A stretch of DNA of 64,000 bases from Hyphomicrobiales bacterium (GTDB lineage: Bacteria; Pseudomonadota; Alphaproteobacteria; Rhizobiales; Rhizobiaceae). The notes below the pieces were generated by a model, which was not told the origin of the DNA, did no database searches, and saw only the letters and a program-made list of their open reading frames with translations. Numbering within the stretch: position 1 is the first letter of the stretch; each line of letters starts with the position of its first letter. Positions 1 to 9,619 of the stretch are shown piece after piece. The stretch spans positions 372,001-436,000 of the forward strand of contig UCHD01000005.1 of the NCBI GenBank assembly GCA_900472175.1, given 5' to 3'. Both the position numbers and the translations under genes were made by a program.

Positions 1-12
1 AGGAGAAAATCA

Positions 13-1521
13 ATGTTGCATCAAAAGATCGTCGAGAATCCGTTCAAGCAGAAGTACGGAAACTATATTGGTGGTGATTGGCGCGAGCCGGTCAGTGGCC
101 GCTACTTCGACAATACGACCCCCGTTACTGGTGGGGTCCTGTGCCAGATCGCCCGTTCGGAAGCCGCGGATATCGAACTGGCACTGGACGCCGCCCATGC
201 CGCCAAGGACAAGTGGGCCCGCACGTCTTCGACGGAGCGCGCCAACATCCTGATGAAAATCGCTCAGCGGATGGAAGACAATATCGAGCTTCTGGCCAAG
301 GCGGAGACATGGGACAACGGCAAGCCATTGCGCGAAACCATGGCTGCCGACATGCCGCTTGCCATCGACCATTTCCGCTATTTTGCCTCCTGCGTCCGCG
401 CCCAGGAAGGCACGATCGGCGAGATCGATCACGATACGGTCGCCTATCATTTCCATGAGCCGCTCGGCGTCGTCGCCCAGATCATCCCGTGGAATTTCCC
501 GATCCTGATGGCCGCGTGGAAGCTCGCTCCGGCGCTGGCCGCGGGCAATTGCGTTATTCTCAAACCGGCCGAACAGACACCGGCGTCGATCCTCGTCTGG
601 ATCGAACTTGTCGGCGATCTCCTGCCGCCAGGCGTGCTCAACATCGTCAACGGTTTCGGTCTTGAGGCCGGCAAGCCGCTTGCCACCAACCCGCGCATCA
701 ACAAAGTCGCCTTCACCGGCGAAACCTCGACCGGCCGGCTGATCATGCAATATGCCAGCCAGAACCTCATTCCGGTAACGCTGGAACTGGGCGGCAAGTC
801 ACCGAACATTTTCTTCGAAGACGTGATGCGCGAGGACGACGAATATCTCGACAAGGCGCTCGAAGGCTTTGCGATGTTTGCGCTCAACCAGGGCGAGGTC
901 TGCACATGCCCGAGCCGCGCGCTGGTGCATGAAAAAATCTACGACCGCTTCATGGAAAAGGCGATCAAGCGCGTTGCTGCGATCAAGCAGGGCAACCCGC
1001 TCGACATGTCGACGATGATCGGCGCCCAGGCGTCCAGCGAGCAGCTGGAAAAGATCATGTCCTATATGGATATCGGCCGCCAGGAAGGCGCCGAGGTGCT
1101 GATCGGCGGCGAGCGCAATAATCTGGAAGGCGAGTTGGCGGGCGGCTTCTACGTCAAGCCGACGGTGTTCAAGGGCCACAACAAGATGCGTGTGTTCCAG
1201 GAGGAAATTTTTGGGCCAGTGGTATCGGTGACAACCTTCAAGACGGACGAGGAAGCGCTCGAAATCGCCAACGACACGCTTTATGGCTTGGGTTCCGGCG
1301 TCTGGAGCCGAGATGCCAACCGTTGCTACCAGTTTGGCCGCAACATCCAGGCCGGCCGCGTCTGGACCAATTGCTACCATGCCTACCCGGCGGGTGCTGC
1401 CTTCGGCGGCTACAAGCAGTCCGGTATCGGCCGCGAAACCCACAAGATGATGCTCGATCACTACCAGCAGACCAAGAACATGCTGGTGAGCTACAGCCCC
1501 AAGGCACTGGGTTTCTTTTGA
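13..1521 (+). CDS. Aldehyde dehydrogenase (AldB/ExaC-type)
   Basis: Oxidises an aldehyde, probably acetaldehyde, to the acid with NAD(P)+ in the cytoplasm. At 502 residues it has full ALDH length. The catalytic base is Glu258 in LELGGK and the nucleophile is Cys297 in GEVCTC; the [13 protein letters not shown] block and the late IFGPVVSV block are standard family motifs. The GEVCTCPSR form is typical of the AldB/ExaC branch. The ATG follows AGGAGA by six bases. A DUF779 gene follows after 127 bp, a common partner of this ALDH branch, so the two are probably cotranscribed. The family call is firm; the substrate is inferred. Confidence 0.93.
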   Translation: MLHQKIVENPFKQKYGNYIGGDWREPVSGRYFDNTTPVTGGVLCQIARSEAADIELALDAAHAAKDKWARTSSTERANILMKIAQRMEDNIELLAKAETWDNGKPLRETMAADMPLAIDHFRYFASCVRAQEGTIGEIDHDTVAYHFHEPLGVVAQIIPWNFPILMAAWKLAPALAAGNCVILKPAEQTPASILVWIELVGDLLPPGVLNIVNGFGLEAGKPLATNPRINKVAFTGETSTGRLIMQYASQNLIPVTLELGGKSPNIFFEDVMREDDEYLDKALEGFAMFALNQGEVCTCPSRALVHEKIYDRFMEKAIKRVAAIKQGNPLDMSTMIGAQASSEQLEKIMSYMDIGRQEGAEVLIGGERNNLEGELAGGFYVKPTVFKGHNKMRVFQEEIFGPVVSVTTFKTDEEALEIANDTLYGLGSGVWSRDANRCYQFGRNIQAGRVWTNCYHAYPAGAAFGGYKQSGIGRETHKMMLDHYQQTKNMLVSYSPKALGFF

Positions 1522-1527
1522 TCTTTT

Positions 1528-1627
1528 CCTTCTCCCCGCGAGCGGGGAGAAGGTGCCCGAAGGGCGGATGAGGGGCCGCTCGAGCTTGCCCCTCACCCTA
1601 ACCCTCTCCCCGCATGCGGGGAGAGGG
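1528..1627. repeat. RIME1-like intergenic mosaic element (two large palindromes)
   Basis: Two long palindromes lie between the aldehyde dehydrogenase and the DUF779 gene. At 1528-1553 a 12-bp perfect stem (CCTTCTCCCCGC) closes on a GA loop. At 1602-1627 a 26-bp perfect palindrome has CCCTCTCCCCGCA as its left arm. The linker carries the CCCGAAGGGCGGATGAGGGG-type block often repeated in rhizobial genomes, and its GAGGGGC pairs with GCCCCTC further on. Two palindromes in about 100 bp match the described Rhizobium-specific intergenic mosaic element RIME1. The family name is from memory, not a search. Confidence 0.75.
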
Positions 1628-1648
1628 GACTATTCCGGAGGTAAACTC

Positions 1649-2035
1649 ATGACCGATACCATCCACGGCGAACCGCGCGTGCTTGCAACCGACGCGGCGC
1701 TCGCGTTCCTCAAGGAGATCCGCGAGGATCATCCCGATGTGCTGTTTCATCAGTCCGGTGGCTGTTGCGACGGTTCGTCGCCGATGTGTTATCCGGCCGG
1801 CGATTACATTGTCGGCGATAACGATATCAAACTGGGGGAGATTGGCGGTGTGCCGGTTTACATCAGCGCCAGCCAATTCGAGGTCTGGAAGCACACGCAA
1901 CTGATCATCGACGTCGTGCCGGGCAGGGGCGGCATGTTCTCGCTCGACAATGGCCGCGAGCGGCGGTTTCTCACCCGCTCGCGCCTGTTTGCAGGCGGTG
2001 AGGCCTGCGCCATTCCGATTGTCAAAAGAGTGTAA
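1649..2035 (+). CDS. DUF779 domain-containing protein
   Basis: Small cytoplasmic protein of 128 residues of the DUF779 family; its biochemical role is not known. The segment HQSGGCCDGSSPMCYPAGDY places three cysteines close together, which suggests metal binding or thiol chemistry (inference). The start is the ATG preceded by CCGGAGG eight bases upstream; an upstream in-frame extension would run through the RIME-like repeat and is not credible. DUF779 genes frequently sit beside acetaldehyde dehydrogenase genes, as here, so it may help that enzyme or act on the same substrate. Confidence 0.85.
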   Translation: MTDTIHGEPRVLATDAALAFLKEIREDHPDVLFHQSGGCCDGSSPMCYPAGDYIVGDNDIKLGEIGGVPVYISASQFEVWKHTQLIIDVVPGRGGMFSLDNGRERRFLTRSRLFAGGEACAIPIVKRV

Positions 2036-2053
2036 AGCTGTCCGTGCGGCCGA

Positions 2054-2986
2054 TCAATCGAACAGGCTGGAGACCGATTCTTCCTGGCTGGTGCGGTTGA
2101 TCGCTTCGCCGATCAGGCTGGACGTCGAGATGACGCGGATATTGTGGGCCGATTGAACTGCCGTGGTCGGCTGGATCGTATCGGTGATCACCAGTTCCTT
2201 GAGCTTCGAGGAGGTGACACGGGCAACGGCACCACCGGACAGAACGCCGTGGGTGATATAGGCCGTGACGCTGGTTGCGCCGTTCTTCAGAAGCGCTTCT
2301 GCGGCATTGCAGAGCGTGCCGCCGGAATCGACGATATCGTCGATCAGCAGACAGTCCTTGCCGGTCACGTCACCGATAACGTTCATGACTTCGGATTCGC
2401 CGGCGCGTTCGCGGCGCTTGTCGACGATCGCCAGCTGGCAATCGAGACGCTTGGCCAGCGCCCGGGCGCGGACCACACCGCCGACGTCAGGTGAAACGAC
2501 CATGACGTTCTTCAGGTCGTAGTTTTCCTTTACGTCACGCGACAGGATCGGCACGGCGTAGAGGTTGTCGGTCGGAATGTCGAAGAAGCCCTGGATCTGG
2601 CCGGCATGCAGGTCGAGTGTCAAAACGCGGTCTGCACCGGCCTCGGTGATCAGGTTGGCCACCAGCTTGGCCGAGATCGGCGTGCGCGGGCCGGCTTTGC
2701 GGTCCTGGCGGGCATAGCCGAAATAGGGAATGACGGCAGTGATGCGGCGGGCTGAGGACCGGCGTATCGCGTCGATCATGATCAGCAGTTCCATCAGGTG
2801 GTCATTGGTCGGAAACGAGGTGGACTGGACGATGAAAACATCCTCGCCGCGCACGTTTTCCTGTATTTCCACAAAGATTTCCTGGTCGGCAAACCGTCTG
2901 ACGGTTGCTTTGCCCAGGGGCAGGTTGAGATAATTGCAGATCGCTTCGGCCAGGAGCCGGTTCGAGTTGCCTGCGAAAACCTTCAT
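2054..2986 (-). CDS. prs: Ribose-phosphate pyrophosphokinase (PRPP synthetase)
   Basis: Transfers pyrophosphate from ATP to ribose 5-phosphate to make PRPP for purine, pyrimidine, histidine, tryptophan and NAD synthesis. The 310-residue length is normal for a class I enzyme. Visible motifs are the N-terminal [13 protein letters not shown], the ATP-binding [11 protein letters not shown] stretch, the [12 protein letters not shown] segment, and the PRPP-binding loop [12 protein letters not shown]. It is transcribed leftward and ends 18 bp after the convergent DUF779 gene. The ATG has GGCGGA upstream. Function is assigned with high certainty. Confidence 0.98.
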   Translation of the reverse strand: MKVFAGNSNRLLAEAICNYLNLPLGKATVRRFADQEIFVEIQENVRGEDVFIVQSTSFPTNDHLMELLIMIDAIRRSSARRITAVIPYFGYARQDRKAGPRTPISAKLVANLITEAGADRVLTLDLHAGQIQGFFDIPTDNLYAVPILSRDVKENYDLKNVMVVSPDVGGVVRARALAKRLDCQLAIVDKRRERAGESEVMNVIGDVTGKDCLLIDDIVDSGGTLCNAAEALLKNGATSVTAYITHGVLSGGAVARVTSSKLKELVITDTIQPTTAVQSAHNIRVISTSSLIGEAINRTSQEESVSSLFD

Positions 2987-3213
2987 CGATGGTCCGCCTG
3001 TGCTGGCGCGGCTTCATATCCGTCCGCGCAAATTCCGTAAGCCAGCCGGGGTCTCGATCGTCCCAAGCTTATGCGCGCTTCTTAACGCGCTTGACTTCGA
3101 ATGCAAGAGGATTGCCGCGTTGCAGCGTAGTTTATCCTAAAAAGATTTGCTCAAACGTGGCGAAGTGAGAACATTTCGTCGCATAGCACCGGATTTTCGA
3201 GCCTGTCCGGTGT

Positions 3214-4089
3214 TTAGCCGGCGTCGCCGGCGCGCCAGCTCAGATAGGCGCTGATCGTCTTGGTGGCGATCGCCTGCATCGTCTGTGGCGGCACCACGGA
3301 CCAGAGGTCGGCGGCGGTGGCGTTGACCGTGTCTTGTCCCTGGATGCGGTGAAGCCGGTTGCCGGTGCCGTCAAGCACGTCCCAAACGTAGACCACTGTG
3401 GTCTTGCCGCCGTCGTTCAGCGCCGAGAAGTATCCCTTCAGGATATGCTGGCTGCTGGTATCGGAGGCGGCCTTGATCGTCAGACCATGCGAGCGGGCTT
3501 CCGCGCCGAGCTGCTTGGAGAGCGGCGTGACGACTTCCACCGGCGCGCCGATGATCGGCAGGAAGCGGATCGTACCGGCTGCCGCGGTGGGAGCAATGGC
3601 TGCGGTCTTCTGCTGTGGCTGGGTTTGCGGCTGCTGACGGGCAATTTGCTGTTCAGGCTCTGCGGATTGGCCGTCCGGCGCCGTATCGGTGTCAGACGTC
3701 ATATCGCTCGGCTCGGCAATGGCCGGCCTTCTCGCGGCCTGCTGTTCCTGCGCAGGGACCTGGCCTTGCCGCAGGCGTCCGGCCTGTGCGTCCAGCGATC
3801 CGGCAGGATCGGTATAGTCGGTATCGCCCTGCGCCATCAGCGTGCCGCTTGGGCCTTCCGAAAAACCTTCCTGCTCGGGCGAGGCCAGCTGCGCGCTTTG
3901 CACCGGCGTGGATGCCTGCGGCGCAACGTCAACCGTCTGCATGGAATCGAGATCGGATTGGTTGACCGGCGGGGAGCGGAAGGTGCCAGCGCCAACATCG
4001 ACCTGCGGGGTCAGGTCGTCCATGCTGTTGCAGCCCGTCAGGGCTGCAATCATTCCAAGGCTCGCAAGTAGCATGATCCGCTTGTGCAT
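3214..4089 (-). CDS. Hypothetical lipoprotein
   Basis: Probable envelope lipoprotein of 291 residues with no clear functional family. The N-terminus MHKRIMLLASLGMIAALTGC carries a positively charged start, a hydrophobic stretch and a lipobox ending in Cys20. A long Gln/Ala/Pro-rich, low-complexity linker (about residues 40-165) is followed by a compact C-terminal domain of roughly 120 residues containing TIRFLPIIGAPVEVVTPLS and a YVWDVLDGTGNRLHRIQGQ stretch. The shape, a lipid anchor, a disordered spacer and a folded C-terminal domain, suggests a periplasm-facing outer-membrane protein (inference). It stands alone between prs and the M24-like gene. Confidence 0.75.
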   Translation of the reverse strand: MHKRIMLLASLGMIAALTGCNSMDDLTPQVDVGAGTFRSPPVNQSDLDSMQTVDVAPQASTPVQSAQLASPEQEGFSEGPSGTLMAQGDTDYTDPAGSLDAQAGRLRQGQVPAQEQQAARRPAIAEPSDMTSDTDTAPDGQSAEPEQQIARQQPQTQPQQKTAAIAPTAAAGTIRFLPIIGAPVEVVTPLSKQLGAEARSHGLTIKAASDTSSQHILKGYFSALNDGGKTTVVYVWDVLDGTGNRLHRIQGQDTVNATAADLWSVVPPQTMQAIATKTISAYLSWRAGDAG

Positions 4090-4175
4090 CGTCCTACCGT
4101 CCGGTTCGTCAGTGACGGATTACGCGAAGGCCCCTTCCTTCTTCCGTCGTTCAACAGGACGATAGATCAATTTTC

Positions 4176-5327
4176 CTAAGCAGAGATGAAGTCCAGTCCG
4201 TAGCGGGACAATGCCTTCGGCGCTCCGTCCGTGGTCAGGTAGGTCTGGCCGAGCGTCATGGCCGTGCCGCTGTCTGAGTCCATGATGATCATATGGACGA
4301 AGAGGGACATGTCGGGCTCGATTTCCTGCGGATTGCCCATGTGGAACATCTGGTGCTCCATCCAGGACGGCGAGAAGCGGGCGCCGAGCGAGTAGCCACA
4401 GGCGTTCAGCCGGTGCCGTGTCAGGCCGCGTTCGTCCATGATCTTCGAGTGGACGTCGAAGACGGTGCCAAACGTGTTGCCGGGACGAAGCACCATCTCG
4501 ATGGCCTGGATGGTGTCGCGGCAGGCGCTGTAGAGCTCGCGGTGGCGGTTAGTCGGCTCGCCGACAACGACGGTGCGCATCATTGCGGCATGATAATGGG
4601 CGCTGACACCGGCCCATTCCAATGTTAACTGGTCCTGTGCATCCAGCGTGCGCCGGCCTGCCTTGTAGCGGCAGAGCAGGGCATCGGCGCCAGAGCCGAT
4701 AATGAATTCGTTGGCGGGATAATCGCCGCCACCTGCAAAGACAGCGCCCTGCATCGCCGCCAGAATGGCAGCCTCGTCGCCACCTGCATGGATCAGGGGA
4801 ATAGCGGCATCCAGCGCGTCGTCGGCAAGGCTTGCTGCCTTTTCGACATAGACGATTTCGGCGGCACTCTTGATCAGGCGCAGACGGCTGACCAGAAGCG
4901 AGGCATCGACCAATTCGCCGAAACTCGTCAACTGCTGATCGAGCAGCCGGGCAATGCGGCCGGTCATGCCATGCGTGTCATATTCAATGCCAATCCGGGC
5001 TCCGAGCAGGTCGAGGTCGCTCAGCAGGTTCTTCAGGTCCATCGTCGGATCGGCGTTGACCCGGTCAACCCAAACCTCGACGCGCTCGATATTGGAGGTG
5101 TGCTTGGCCTGGCGCAGATCGGCCGAGCGGGTGAGCAGCACCATCGAGCCGTCGGCCTTGACCACCAGCGTCTGGAAGAAGCAGTAGCCGAACGTGTCAT
5201 AGCCGGTCAGCCAGTACATGCTTTCCTGCGCAAACAGCAGCATGGCAGCCAGCTTTTCTTCCTTCATCTTGGCCGTCAGCCGTTCCAGCCGCGCCGAAAA
5301 TTCGTCCTGCGTGAAATGCAGTGCCAT
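4176..5327 (-). CDS. M24-family (creatinase/Xaa-Pro peptidase-like) hydrolase, metal ligands replaced
   Basis: Protein of 383 residues with the two-domain creatinase/aminopeptidase P layout: an N-terminal domain to about residue 130 and a C-terminal pita-bread domain. The usual metal ligands look substituted. The DxG...D(I/T)TRT region reads LEWAGVSAHYHAAMMRT, the HG.GH region reads NACGYSLG, and the IEP glutamate region reads SLFVHMI. It therefore resembles creatinase or ectoine-hydrolase-type members that work without metal more than a peptidase. The ATG at 5327 has GGGAGG upstream and starts one base after the pgeF stop, so translation is probably coupled. Substrate unknown. Confidence 0.85.
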   Translation of the reverse strand: MALHFTQDEFSARLERLTAKMKEEKLAAMLLFAQESMYWLTGYDTFGYCFFQTLVVKADGSMVLLTRSADLRQAKHTSNIERVEVWVDRVNADPTMDLKNLLSDLDLLGARIGIEYDTHGMTGRIARLLDQQLTSFGELVDASLLVSRLRLIKSAAEIVYVEKAASLADDALDAAIPLIHAGGDEAAILAAMQGAVFAGGGDYPANEFIIGSGADALLCRYKAGRRTLDAQDQLTLEWAGVSAHYHAAMMRTVVVGEPTNRHRELYSACRDTIQAIEMVLRPGNTFGTVFDVHSKIMDERGLTRHRLNACGYSLGARFSPSWMEHQMFHMGNPQEIEPDMSLFVHMIIMDSDSGTAMTLGQTYLTTDGAPKALSRYGLDFISA

Positions 5328-5328
5328 G

Positions 5329-6123
5329 TCATGCCTCCCGTATGGATATTGCAGAAATTTGCCGGCCGTAATCCGGCTCGCTGCGATGCGTGGTGCGGCG
5401 GTAGGAAAAGAAGCGTTCCTCATCCGCATAGGTGCAAAGGTCGAGATTTTCGGCCGTGACGCCGGCATCGGTCAGCCGTCTGGTGGTCAGTCCCGGCAGA
5501 TCGAACATTGCGTGGCCCTCGCGGGCGGATGGGGTGAAGAAGGTAGCGTAGGCGGGATCCTTCTCCAGAAAACGTTCGACGAATTCCGTGCCGACCTCGT
5601 AGTTCCGGCGGCTGATCGATGGGCCGAGACTGGCGGTGATGCGATCGCGGCGGGCGCCGAGCGAAATCATCGCCTCGATCGTGCTTTCGAGCACACCGGT
5701 CAACGCGCCCTTCCAGCCGGCATGGGCGGCACCGATCACACCGGCGCCTGCATCGGCAAACAGCACGGGGCCGCAATCGGCAGACAGGACGCCGATGACA
5801 AGGCCGGGTGTTGCGGTGACAAGCGCGTCGGCCTCGGTGCGGGTGCCGTCATAGCTGGCGTCGACGATAATGGCGTCGGGCGAATGAACCTGATGCACGG
5901 TTGCCAGTTTTTGTGGCGCGGCGCCAAACCAGGCACTGACGCGGGCACGGTTTTCTTCGACGCGGGCGCGTTCGTCTCTGGATCCGAGCCCCACGTTGAG
6001 GCCGCGATAGATGCCGTCCGAAACGCCACCTTCACGGGTGAAATAGCCATGTTTGATGGTATTTCCCGCTGTTGAGGAGAGTAGCGGGCTCTGCACAGGC
6101 GATAGCAAGGCATCATCCTTCAT
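5329..6123 (-). CDS. pgeF: Polyphenol oxidase/purine nucleosidase family protein (YfiH/PgeF, laccase domain)
   Basis: YfiH/PgeF-type protein. In this family the fold binds zinc or copper with two His and one Cys and has been linked to purine nucleoside phosphorolysis and peptidoglycan editing. Ligand motifs are visible: ATVHQVHS, LSADCGPVLF and AAHAGWKGAL, with SLGPSI further on. I start at the ATG at 6123, giving 264 residues, the usual length. A TTG at 6237, with GGTGG just upstream, would add 38 poorly conserved-looking residues. It lies in a same-strand run with lgt and the MidA-type methyltransferase upstream and the M24-like gene downstream. Confidence 0.88.
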   Translation of the reverse strand: MKDDALLSPVQSPLLSSTAGNTIKHGYFTREGGVSDGIYRGLNVGLGSRDERARVEENRARVSAWFGAAPQKLATVHQVHSPDAIIVDASYDGTRTEADALVTATPGLVIGVLSADCGPVLFADAGAGVIGAAHAGWKGALTGVLESTIEAMISLGARRDRITASLGPSISRRNYEVGTEFVERFLEKDPAYATFFTPSAREGHAMFDLPGLTTRRLTDAGVTAENLDLCTYADEERFFSYRRTTHRSEPDYGRQISAISIREA

Positions 6124-6282
6124 CGGTTGTTTTGCCTTTTCGATATGCTGCAATGCGGTTGGTTTTCCGGGCGTGTCGGCTGTGTCAGCCCCAAGTGATT
6201 TGGCCGGATGTTGGCCTTTAGGGACGGCCTCTGTCAATCCACCGAAACGACAGCCGGCGTCGCCGCCATGTCTGAGCCGTTG

Positions 6283-7377
6283 CTATTTCTGGAAAGGCAC
6301 GAGGGCTACATTCGGGCTGCTGACGACCAGAACCTTGAACAATTCGCCCATTTTGCCTTCGCCGGAACCGGCCAGCCGCTCGGCGTCGGCGCGGATGTTT
6401 TCCTGGGTTTCGGCGCTCTTGTTGCGGCCAAGGGCGGCGGCGCGTTCGGCAAGGCCAAGCGCGATCAGGAAATCGCCCTGATAGGTCAGCCCGTTGATCT
6501 GCAGGTTTTCTGCGACAGCACGCCGGGCCAGTTGCTCGAAATCGACATGGCTGGTGATATCGGCTTCGCCGGGATGGGCAAGCGGCGGATCGAACTGATG
6601 GCCGCGCACGGCCTGCAGCGTGTCGCCGAGACCGGTGGCCATATGGCCGTAGTCGATGATCACGGCTGTTCCGCTATGGGTGCGGATGCGCTCGCTGAGC
6701 GTTGCCATCACCGCATCGCGGGCGGGGGCGACTTCAAACACCGCTCCGAGCGGCGCGGCCGGAGCCGAGGCCGGAAGCATGTCGGAATCGATACTGGCCA
6801 CACCTGCCGCAAACGTCAGGTCACCCTGCGCATCAAGCCCGACAAGGCGCTCTCTAAAACCTTGCGCCGTTTTGACGAACTGGCGGATGGGGATGGCGTC
6901 GAACAGTTCGTTGGCGGCCAGAAGCAGAAAGCCGTCCGGCAAAGTGTCGAAGCTGTCGTGCCATGAGATCTTGAACTTGTGGGCAATCAGGGTCTGCTGT
7001 TGCACCTTCTGTAGCCGCTCGCTGGTCTCGACCAGATGGACGCTGGCTGCCTCATAAAGTGCAGGCGACAACTTGGCGACGACGCGCAGGATGTCGGTCA
7101 TCATCGTGCCGCGGCCTGGGCCGATCTCGGCAATATTGACCGGCACCGGTTCTCCGTGCCGTTGCCAGGCCTGGACCAGGAAAATGCCGATCATCTCACC
7201 GAATAACTGGCTGATCTCGGGTGCCGTGATGAAATCGCCGGACTGGCCGAAGGGCTCGCGCGTCCTGTAATAACCATGGTCCGGATCTGCCAGGCAGAGC
7301 GAAAAGTAATCGGTGACGCTGATCGGGCCATGCGCCAGAATGAGTGCCTTGATCTTTTCTGCAAGCGGGGTCGCCAT
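6283..7377 (-). CDS. Class I SAM-dependent methyltransferase (MidA/NDUFAF7 family)
   Basis: Methyltransferase of 364 residues. Mitochondrial homologues (NDUFAF7/MidA) methylate an arginine of a complex I subunit, so a role in respiratory complex I assembly is plausible here. The N-terminus contains ISVTDYFSLCLADPDHGYY, typical of the family, and the SAM-binding loop is NIAEIGPGRGTMMTDI. The ATG at 7377 has a GGGG motif upstream and lies just after the lgt stop at 7388; an ATG at 7410 would overlap lgt. It belongs to the lgt-midA-pgeF-M24 run. Confidence 0.9.
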   Translation of the reverse strand: MATPLAEKIKALILAHGPISVTDYFSLCLADPDHGYYRTREPFGQSGDFITAPEISQLFGEMIGIFLVQAWQRHGEPVPVNIAEIGPGRGTMMTDILRVVAKLSPALYEAASVHLVETSERLQKVQQQTLIAHKFKISWHDSFDTLPDGFLLLAANELFDAIPIRQFVKTAQGFRERLVGLDAQGDLTFAAGVASIDSDMLPASAPAAPLGAVFEVAPARDAVMATLSERIRTHSGTAVIIDYGHMATGLGDTLQAVRGHQFDPPLAHPGEADITSHVDFEQLARRAVAENLQINGLTYQGDFLIALGLAERAAALGRNKSAETQENIRADAERLAGSGEGKMGELFKVLVVSSPNVALVPFQK

Positions 7378-7387
7378 GAAAACCCCG

Positions 7388-8233
7388 TCAGGCTGTGATG
7401 GTGCCGGCACGGCGTGCCCGCAGGATGGCCCAGACGCCGATCAGCACCATCGGCACCGACAACAACATGCCCATGGTCAGCCAGCCGCCGAAGAGATAGC
7501 CGAGCTGTGCGTCGGGTTCACGGAAGAATTCCACGAAGATACGCGCCAGACCGTAACCCGTGACGAATACGCCGCAAACCAGGCCGGGCGTCTTCAGCGC
7601 CTTGCGGTAGTAAATCATGACGGCAAGCACGGTCAGCAGCACAAGGCCTTCGAGCCCGGCTTCATAGAGCTGGCTCGGGTGACGGGCGAAAGGACCACCG
7701 GTCGGAAAGATAACTGCCCAAGGAGCTGACGATAGCCGGCCCCAGAGTTCGGCATTGATGAAATTGGCGATGCGGCCAAAGAATAGGCCAATCGGCACCA
7801 CCGCAGAGACGATGTCGAACAGGCTCCAGATGACGATCTTGTGGCGCTTGGCAAACAGGATCATGGCGATCATCGTGCCGATCAGGCCGCCATGGAAGGA
7901 CATGCCGCCGTTCCAGATTTCCAGTGCCCGCACGGGATTGGCGATCACGCTCTGAAGGTCGTAGAACAGGATATAGCCGATACGCCCGCCACCGACGATA
8001 CCCGCCGCAACCCAGAGCAGGAAATCGTCAAGCTGTGCCTCGGTCGCCGCCGGCGTTCCGTTAGCCCAGAGCGCGGTGTTGCGGACCAGCCTGCGGGCAT
8101 ATTGCCAGCCGATCAGGATGCCCGCCACATAGGCCAGGCCATACCAGTGGATCTGCAGCGGACCAATGGACAGGAGCACCGGATCGATTTCCGGAAAAGG
8201 CATGATCGAGAAGAGTGTCGCTATTGTTTCCAA
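7388..8233 (-). CDS. lgt: Prolipoprotein diacylglyceryl transferase
   Basis: Inner-membrane enzyme that moves a diacylglyceryl group from phosphatidylglycerol onto the lipobox cysteine of prolipoproteins, the first step of lipoprotein maturation. The 281 residues contain about seven hydrophobic segments. Family landmarks are [21 protein letters not shown], and the signature [14 protein letters not shown]. The start taken is TTG at 8233 with GAAG upstream; an in-frame ATG at 8203 lacks a visible ribosome-binding site. It is the first gene of a four-gene leftward run. Confidence 0.97.
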   Translation of the reverse strand: METIATLFSIMPFPEIDPVLLSIGPLQIHWYGLAYVAGILIGWQYARRLVRNTALWANGTPAATEAQLDDFLLWVAAGIVGGGRIGYILFYDLQSVIANPVRALEIWNGGMSFHGGLIGTMIAMILFAKRHKIVIWSLFDIVSAVVPIGLFFGRIANFINAELWGRLSSAPWAVIFPTGGPFARHPSQLYEAGLEGLVLLTVLAVMIYYRKALKTPGLVCGVFVTGYGLARIFVEFFREPDAQLGYLFGGWLTMGMLLSVPMVLIGVWAILRARRAGTITA

Positions 8234-8423
8234 GGTCTTGCTTCATTTCCACCGTTGTTTGCCGGACCATGGCCTTGCGGTACGGCAGGGTCAAGGCAAG
8301 CTTCGTTCACGAAAGCCTGACATCCCCGGTATTTTTCCTTGCATCGGTCCGCATGTGCTCCTACCTCCTCTCTATAAGCCCGCGCTGGCGGGCAATGGAC
8401 GCCAAGGACCGGAGACCAAGACG

Positions 8424-8684
8424 ATGAGCACAGGCGCAAACCGCATTCTGGATGATTTTGCCAAGTTGATGACGGACGCGGCGGGTGCTGCCCAGGGTGT
8501 CCGTAAGGAAATGGAAACGGTGTTTCGCGCCCAGGGCGAACGGCTGCTCAACTCCATGGATATCGTCAAGCGCGAAGAGTTCGAGGCCGTCCGCGAAATG
8601 GCTCTCAAGGCGCGCGAAGAAAACGACGCGCTGCTCGCCCGCATCGCAGCGCTTGAAGCGCGTCTGGCAGACGCCGGCAAATAA
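8424..8684 (+). CDS. ubiK: UbiK-family accessory factor (BMFP domain)
   Basis: Small protein of 86 residues like YqiC/UbiK, an accessory factor for aerobic ubiquinone biosynthesis that binds membranes and forms coiled-coil oligomers. The N-terminal half (ILDDFAKLMTDAAGAAQGVRKE) is amphipathic, and the C-terminal half (REEFEAVREMALKAREENDALL) is a heptad-patterned coiled coil, exactly the family layout. GGAG precedes the ATG. It is divergent from lgt, with 190 bp between the two starts. The family is recognised from layout and key residues. Confidence 0.85.
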   Translation: MSTGANRILDDFAKLMTDAAGAAQGVRKEMETVFRAQGERLLNSMDIVKREEFEAVREMALKAREENDALLARIAALEARLADAGK

Positions 8685-8694
8685 GCAGAATCAA

Positions 8695-8721
8695 CGCGGT
8701 GGTGCGCTTGGCACCGCCGCG
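8695..8721 (+). terminator. Hairpin after ubiK
   Basis: CGCGGTGGTGC and GCACCGCCGCG form an 11-bp stem with one G-U pair and a five-base loop, 11 bp past the stop codon. No T-run follows, so it may stabilise the 3' end rather than terminate transcription alone. Confidence 0.45.
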
Positions 8722-9116
8722 TGACCGGTTTGCGGGGCAGGTGTCCCGGGACGGTACAGGCCGCTCTTTTTCAAGTGCGAGCGTATGGCGCTCTTCATAA
8801 ATCTTTCACCCTGTGGACACTGCCGAAAAACGCTTATGGCAGAGTCATTTAAGAACGGGTGCTGAATCAATTTGAGAGAGCCTATCCACAACCACCGGCG
8901 CTATTTTTCACCCGGGGGGCTTTCATGCGGACTCCGGCATTATACACTGATTTTAAATGATGATTCGTAACGGATCACGCAAGCTCCAGGCAGGGTATGT
9001 CAGCCAGGATGGTCGTGTTTCCGGTAATCATAAGTGTTTGTTTCTGGTGTTTGAGTTTGCAGCCTTGTGTGTGAACACGATGTCGCATGTCTGCGCCAGG
9101 ACTTTTGGGGTGATGC
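8722..9116. other. Noncoding stretch upstream of the YbjN-like gene
   Basis: No credible gene is seen. The stretch includes an isolated DnaA-box-like CTATCCACA near 8887 and AT-richer sequence around 8935-8970. It presumably carries the promoter of the downstream gene, but I cannot place one with confidence. Confidence 0.4.
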
Positions 9117-9617
9117 ATGAGCCTGATGGAACTGGAACTTGAGCGCCAATCGAACCCGGTCGATATGATCGAGTTTGTCGCTGCCAATAATGATTGGTCC
9201 TTCGAGCGCTCGGGCGAGGACGAAATCGCCATGACGGTGGAAGGGAAGTGGACTGATTACCACGTCTCCTTCTCGTGGATGGAGGAATTCGAGGCTCTGC
9301 ATCTTGCCTGCGCCTTCGACATCAAGGTTCCCGAAAGCCGCGTCAACGAAGTGATCCGGCTGCTCTCCCATATCAATGGCCAGGTGCTGATGGGGCATTT
9401 CGACCTCTGGCGTCAGGAAGACGTGGTAATCTTTCGCCAGTCGCTGCTGCTTGCCGGTGGTGCCGAGCCGACCAACCAGCAGGTCGAAGTTCTGCTGTCG
9501 AGCGCGCTTGAAGCCTGCGAATCCTATTTCCAGGCCTTCCAGTTTGTCGTCTGGTCGGGTGTCGATGCGCAGAGCGCCGTCGAGGCCGTGATGTTCGAAA
9601 CCGTCGGAGAAGCGTGA
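9117..9617 (+). CDS. YbjN domain-containing protein
   Basis: Cytoplasmic protein of 166 residues with the YbjN fold. E. coli YbjN is linked to motility and stress control, but the rhizobial function is unknown. The pattern DMIEFVAANNDWSFERSGEDEIAMTVEGKW followed by SFSWMEEFEALHLACAF is family-typical: an alpha/beta sandwich with a tryptophan-rich core. The stop at 9617 lies two bases before the proC ATG, so the two genes form an operon. The ATG at 9117 follows TTTTGGGG. Confidence 0.85.
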   Translation: MSLMELELERQSNPVDMIEFVAANNDWSFERSGEDEIAMTVEGKWTDYHVSFSWMEEFEALHLACAFDIKVPESRVNEVIRLLSHINGQVLMGHFDLWRQEDVVIFRQSLLLAGGAEPTNQQVEVLLSSALEACESYFQAFQFVVWSGVDAQSAVEAVMFETVGEA

Positions 9618-9619
9618 CA

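Noticed and set aside
8881-8896. DnaA-box-like CTATCCACA, considered as part of an origin
   Set aside because: A single imperfect box without an AT-rich unwinding region or neighbouring replication genes is expected by chance.
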